Shown here one piece after another: positions 61,600-64,000 of a stretch of DNA of 64,000 bases. The notes under the pieces are model-generated. The model searched no databases. It was not told where the DNA came from and worked only from the letters and a program-made list of their open reading frames with translations. The stretch spans positions 30,152-94,151 of the forward strand of contig CAYLNL010000010.1 in the NCBI GenBank assembly GCA_964385175.1, given 5' to 3'. Made by a program: the position numbers and the translations under genes. The stretch comes from CAYLNL01 sp964385175. Its GTDB lineage: Bacteria > Bacteroidota > Bacteroidia > Flavobacteriales > Flavobacteriaceae. Within the stretch, counting starts at the first letter, position 1, and every line of letters begins with the position of its first letter.

Positions 61600-62944
61600 G
61601 TCGTTTTTTAAAATACGCCTTCATAGAGGCATTTACTTTTGGAGCCAGCAGCAAAACCGCTATCATATTAGGAATACTCATAAGAGCGAAAGCCAGGTCA
61701 ATACACCCGATAACCAATTCCACAGAGGCTACCGATGCGAAAATAATACCTGCTATATAAAAATAATTGTAGAGAAATCCCCAGCGCTGTCCTGCCAGGT
61801 AGCCGAGGCATTTGGTGCCATAATAAGAATAGGTGAATAAAGTAGATATCCCAAATACCAGTGTCATAATTATAAGTAGTTCGCCCCCTATGTTAAAAAC
61901 CAATAATTTCTCAAATGCGTAAAGCGTCATGTGAATACCCGTATCTGTATGGGTATATGCGCCGCTCATAATAATTACGATAGCCGTTATAGAACACACA
62001 ATAAGCGTGTCTATAAAGGGGCCTAACATGGCAACCAGTCCTTCCTGCACGGGTTCGCTGGTTTTAGACTGCCCGTGATACATGGGCGCCGTACCTATTC
62101 CCGATTCGTTAGAAAATACGGCTCGCCGCATCCCGAGAATAATCAACCCCCATAAACTGCCCTGGAGGGCGGTGTTGGGATTGAAGGCTCCTTCAAAAAT
62201 TAACCCCAGGGATGGAAGTATTTTTGCAGGGTGTGTGGCCATGATGATGATGGCCGATAGAAAATATATCGTTACCATAATGGGCACTAATAGCGAAGAC
62301 ACGCGTACAATTTTTTTAAGCCCCCCGAAAATTACAAAAGAGGCAATAAGCGCCAGTAAACAACCCCCGGCGAGTTTCCAGTAAAAACTCTTTCCATCGC
62401 TATATCCGTTGGGGGTAAAGGTAGTTATTAGCGTTTGGGTAAGCTGGTTGGCGGTGAAGGCCGGCAAAACTCCTATAAGCGCCACTACACAAAAAAATAT
62501 AGCCAAAGGCTTGCCAAATCGTAGTCCCCGGCTTATGTAGTACATGGTGCCTCCCTGCACATTTCCGTCTGCATCTTGTTTGCGGTACAAAATTGCCAGG
62601 CTACACGAATAGAATTTTATACACCCGCCTACGATAGCGGTAACCCACATCCAGAAAACTACCCCAGGACCTCCATAATACAGGGCAATGGCTACCCCGG
62701 AAATATTCCCTATGCCCACGGTAGCGGCAATAACAGAAGAGAGCGCCTGGAAATGCGTTACCTCGCCGGGGTCTTTGGCTTTATCAAGTTTTCCCGAGAC
62801 AATTTGCAACGCGTGTTTCCCATACCGGTAAGGCTTGAGGCGGGAATAAAACACGAGGAAAATACCTCCTCCTATAATTAAAAAAAGCATTATCCATTCG
62901 GTAACAGAGGTAATATTCCCTATTATTTTTGTAGCGCGTTCCAA
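61586..62944 (-). CDS. Alanine/glycine:cation symporter (AGCS family)
   Basis: A 452-residue membrane transporter with about 11 helices. ATVGIGNISGVAIALYYGGP, GGCIKFYSCSLAILYR, GTMYYISRGLRFGKPLA and FSNESGIGTAPMYHGQSKT are the AGCS (SLC38-like sodium:amino-acid) blocks. It takes up alanine or glycine with sodium or protons. It starts at TTG (62944), 19 nt after a -7 element; no ATG fits the N-terminal helix better. Confidence 0.93.
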   Translation of the reverse strand: MERATKIIGNITSVTEWIMLFLIIGGGIFLVFYSRLKPYRYGKHALQIVSGKLDKAKDPGEVTHFQALSSVIAATVGIGNISGVAIALYYGGPGVVFWMWVTAIVGGCIKFYSCSLAILYRKQDADGNVQGGTMYYISRGLRFGKPLAIFFCVVALIGVLPAFTANQLTQTLITTFTPNGYSDGKSFYWKLAGGCLLALIASFVIFGGLKKIVRVSSLLVPIMVTIYFLSAIIIMATHPAKILPSLGLIFEGAFNPNTALQGSLWGLIILGMRRAVFSNESGIGTAPMYHGQSKTSEPVQEGLVAMLGPFIDTLIVCSITAIVIIMSGAYTHTDTGIHMTLYAFEKLLVFNIGGELLIIMTLVFGISTLFTYSYYGTKCLGYLAGQRWGFLYNYFYIAGIIFASVASVELVIGCIDLAFALMSIPNMIAVLLLAPKVNASMKAYFKKRHGKT

Positions 62945-62963
62945 GAAGAAGTATTATTTTTTT

Positions 62964-62971
62964 CAAATATA
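62964..62971 (-). promoter_or_regulatory. -7 element of symporter-era operon
   Basis: The reverse strand reads TATATTTG, 19 nt before the TTG start at 62944. Confidence 0.6.
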
Positions 62972-63010
62972 GGGAAACCCTGGGAATAGATTTATAGGAA
63001 TATATAGGAT

Positions 63011-63241
63011 TTGTATTCTCTTTTTATGCAGAAAAAATACATTGGCGTTACCTCCAATCTCATAGAACGATTCAAATCTCACAACCAGTTAGGACGGAAA
63101 GGCTACACCGTAAATTTTAGACCATGGACAGTTATTCATGTAGAATTTTTTAATGCTAAGAAAGCTGCTTATGCAAGAGAAAAATACCTGAAAACAGGAG
63201 CCGGCAGGGAGTGGATTCTGAAAAATGTGCCATTAGAATAA
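63011..63241 (+). pseudogene. GIY-YIG nuclease, N-terminally truncated copy
   Basis: From 63029 to the stop it is 98 percent identical to the copy at 63482 (four base differences, three of them synonymous). The first 14 codons of that copy, including the VVYILFSKK strand with the first half of the GIY-YIG motif, are replaced by unrelated sequence; only TTG 63011 or ATG 63026 could start it. It probably has no nuclease activity. It is followed by a decayed tRNA copy (63364). Confidence 0.8.
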
Positions 63242-63363
63242 AGTACCCGGTTTTGTATTCGCCACCCCCAACAAGAGAACACGCCAAAAAACTACTATAA
63301 AAATAGAAATATAGTTATTCTTGTATAGTTGTGTAAAAAATTATATATATGCAGTTCAAATGC

Positions 63364-63439
63364 CGAGAGGTAGAGTAGTAAGTAGCTCGTTAGGATTCAT
63401 ATCTGCCACGGCGGACACTGGTTCAAGAGCAATCCTTAC
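63364..63439 (+). pseudogene. Decayed initiator-tRNA copy with hairpin insert
   Basis: It aligns with tRNA-fMet at 63859 with the fixed 495-bp offset (GGTAGAG, then TAGCTCGT). The acceptor stem is broken (CCGAGAG against CCTTAC) and after TTCATA a hairpin TCTGCC-AC-GGCGGA replaces the 3' side of the anticodon stem. The -7 element of the real gene (TATATTTG) is TATATATG here, so it is probably not transcribed. Confidence 0.75.
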
Positions 63440-63481
63440 TATTGAAAATATAAAATTGTCTGAAAAAACGACTTTCCTATT

Positions 63482-63736
63482 ATGGAAGAATTTGTAGTAT
63501 ATATCTTGTTTTCAAAGAAACACCAGAAAAAATACATTGGCGTTACTTCCAATCTCATAGAACGATTCAAATCTCACAACCAGTTAGGACGGAAAGGCTA
63601 CACCGTAAATTTTAGACCATGGACAGTTATTCATGTAGAATTTTTTAATGCTAAGAAAGCTGCTTATGCAAGAGAAAAATACCTGAAAACAGGAGCCGGC
63701 AGAGAGTGGATTCTGAAAAATGTTCCAATAGAATAA
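63482..63736 (+). CDS. GIY-YIG nuclease family protein
   Basis: An 84-residue protein, the full length of the small UPF0213/YhbQ-like GIY-YIG group. VVYILFSKKHQKKYIGVTSNL holds both halves of the motif (VYI and YIG), RFKSHNQLGRKG the conserved Arg/His, and AYAREKYLKTGAGREW the Glu of the last helix. Such proteins are single-domain nucleases of uncertain target. It lies 122 nt before a functional tRNA-fMet, and a truncated twin precedes it in the same arrangement, which suggests a link to the tRNA locus. Confidence 0.88.
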   Translation: MEEFVVYILFSKKHQKKYIGVTSNLIERFKSHNQLGRKGYTVNFRPWTVIHVEFFNAKKAAYAREKYLKTGAGREWILKNVPIE

Positions 63737-63838
63737 AGTACCCGGTTTTGTATTCGCCATACCCAACAAGGGAACACGCCAAAAAACTACTATGAAAATA
63801 GAAATATAGTTATTCTTGCGTAGTTATCTAAAAAGCTG

Positions 63839-63846
63839 TATATTTG
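63839..63846 (+). promoter_or_regulatory. -7 element of tRNA-fMet
   Basis: TATATTTG, 13 nt before the tRNA. The corresponding site of the decayed copy has lost the TTTG. Confidence 0.65.
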
Positions 63847-63858
63847 CAACTCAAATAC

Positions 63859-63931
<73 letters not shown>

Positions 63932-63946
63932 CTAAGAAAAAGAAGT

Positions 63947-64000
63947 TTTCGGGCTCATATCCGCCGAAGGCGGACACTGTACGAGTCCAGTCCCCGCTAC
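63947..64000 (+). pseudogene. 3' fragment of initiator tRNA with hairpin insert
   Basis: Starts near TTCGGGCTCATA and continues to CCAGTCCCCGCTAC, matching the 3' half of tRNA-fMet. After TCATA a perfect hairpin TCCGCC-GAA-GGCGGA (63960-63974) stands in place of the anticodon 3' stem, as in the copy at 63364. The D arm is missing. The window ends at the tRNA end. Confidence 0.7.

Overview
The window looks like a chromosomal segment of a gliding-type member of the Bacteroidota, most likely Flavobacteriia. The evidence is a gldJ-murF pair, a DnaE polymerase with an N-terminal exonuclease domain, type III glutamine synthetase, two TonB-dependent receptors, a DUF4296 lipoprotein beside dihydroorotase and polyprenol-phosphate mannose synthase, and many promoters carrying the Bacteroidota -7 element TAnnTTTG. 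No genus can be named from the sequence. Most of the window is housekeeping; the accessory material lies at the two ends and in a few intergenic spacers.

Layout. 1-865: three small reverse-strand genes for double-glycine leader peptides (the first cut by the window edge), each behind a shared structured 5' leader. 1077-6028: a secreted protein, a TonB-dependent receptor and an M23 peptidase. 6216-8593: a coiled-coil protein, ZapA, a 6S-like RNA and RNase Y. 8673-12054: murF, a dinD remnant and gldJ. 12225-17129: a small-RNA candidate, an AlbA_2 protein, a phosphoesterase and a glycosyltransferase-epimerase-glycosyltransferase operon. 17203-23430: gcvP, purE, purK, hpt and adk. 23589-30267: dnaE, trxA, a DUF58 protein and a TlpA-like protein. 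30342-38370: a second copy of the small-RNA family, tRNA-Asp, tyrS, an SDR protein, DUF4296, dihydroorotase, a DPM1-like mannosyltransferase, an ECF sigma operon and a BRO-family protein. 38425-51440: an ABC exporter, phosphohexomutase, lepA, a TonB receptor, a PD40 lipoprotein, an M28 peptidase, a heptanucleotide repeat tract and glnN. 51743-62944: tRNA-Arg, two transglutaminase-like proteins, MazG-like, aroA, queA, der, era and an alanine/glycine symporter. 63011-64000: a 495-bp tandem duplication of a GIY-YIG nuclease gene plus initiator tRNA, in which the first tRNA copy has decayed.

The least ordinary material is (i) the leader-peptide family with a shared ST-x-S-x-C-H-[IV]-D-G core motif, a conserved RNA leader and, in two copies, a tiny upstream ORF overlapping the start codon; (ii) a two-copy small-RNA family built as variable hairpin, invariant 23-nt linker and terminator; (iii) the GIY-YIG/tRNA-fMet duplication with hairpin-bearing pseudo-tRNAs; (iv) a symmetric 20-bp palindrome that places two -7 elements face to face between a PD40 lipoprotein gene and an M28 peptidase gene. 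No modification, export or immunity gene for the leader peptides is inside the window; if present they would lie left of position 1.

All function calls rest on recognised motifs and family knowledge. No database search was run.
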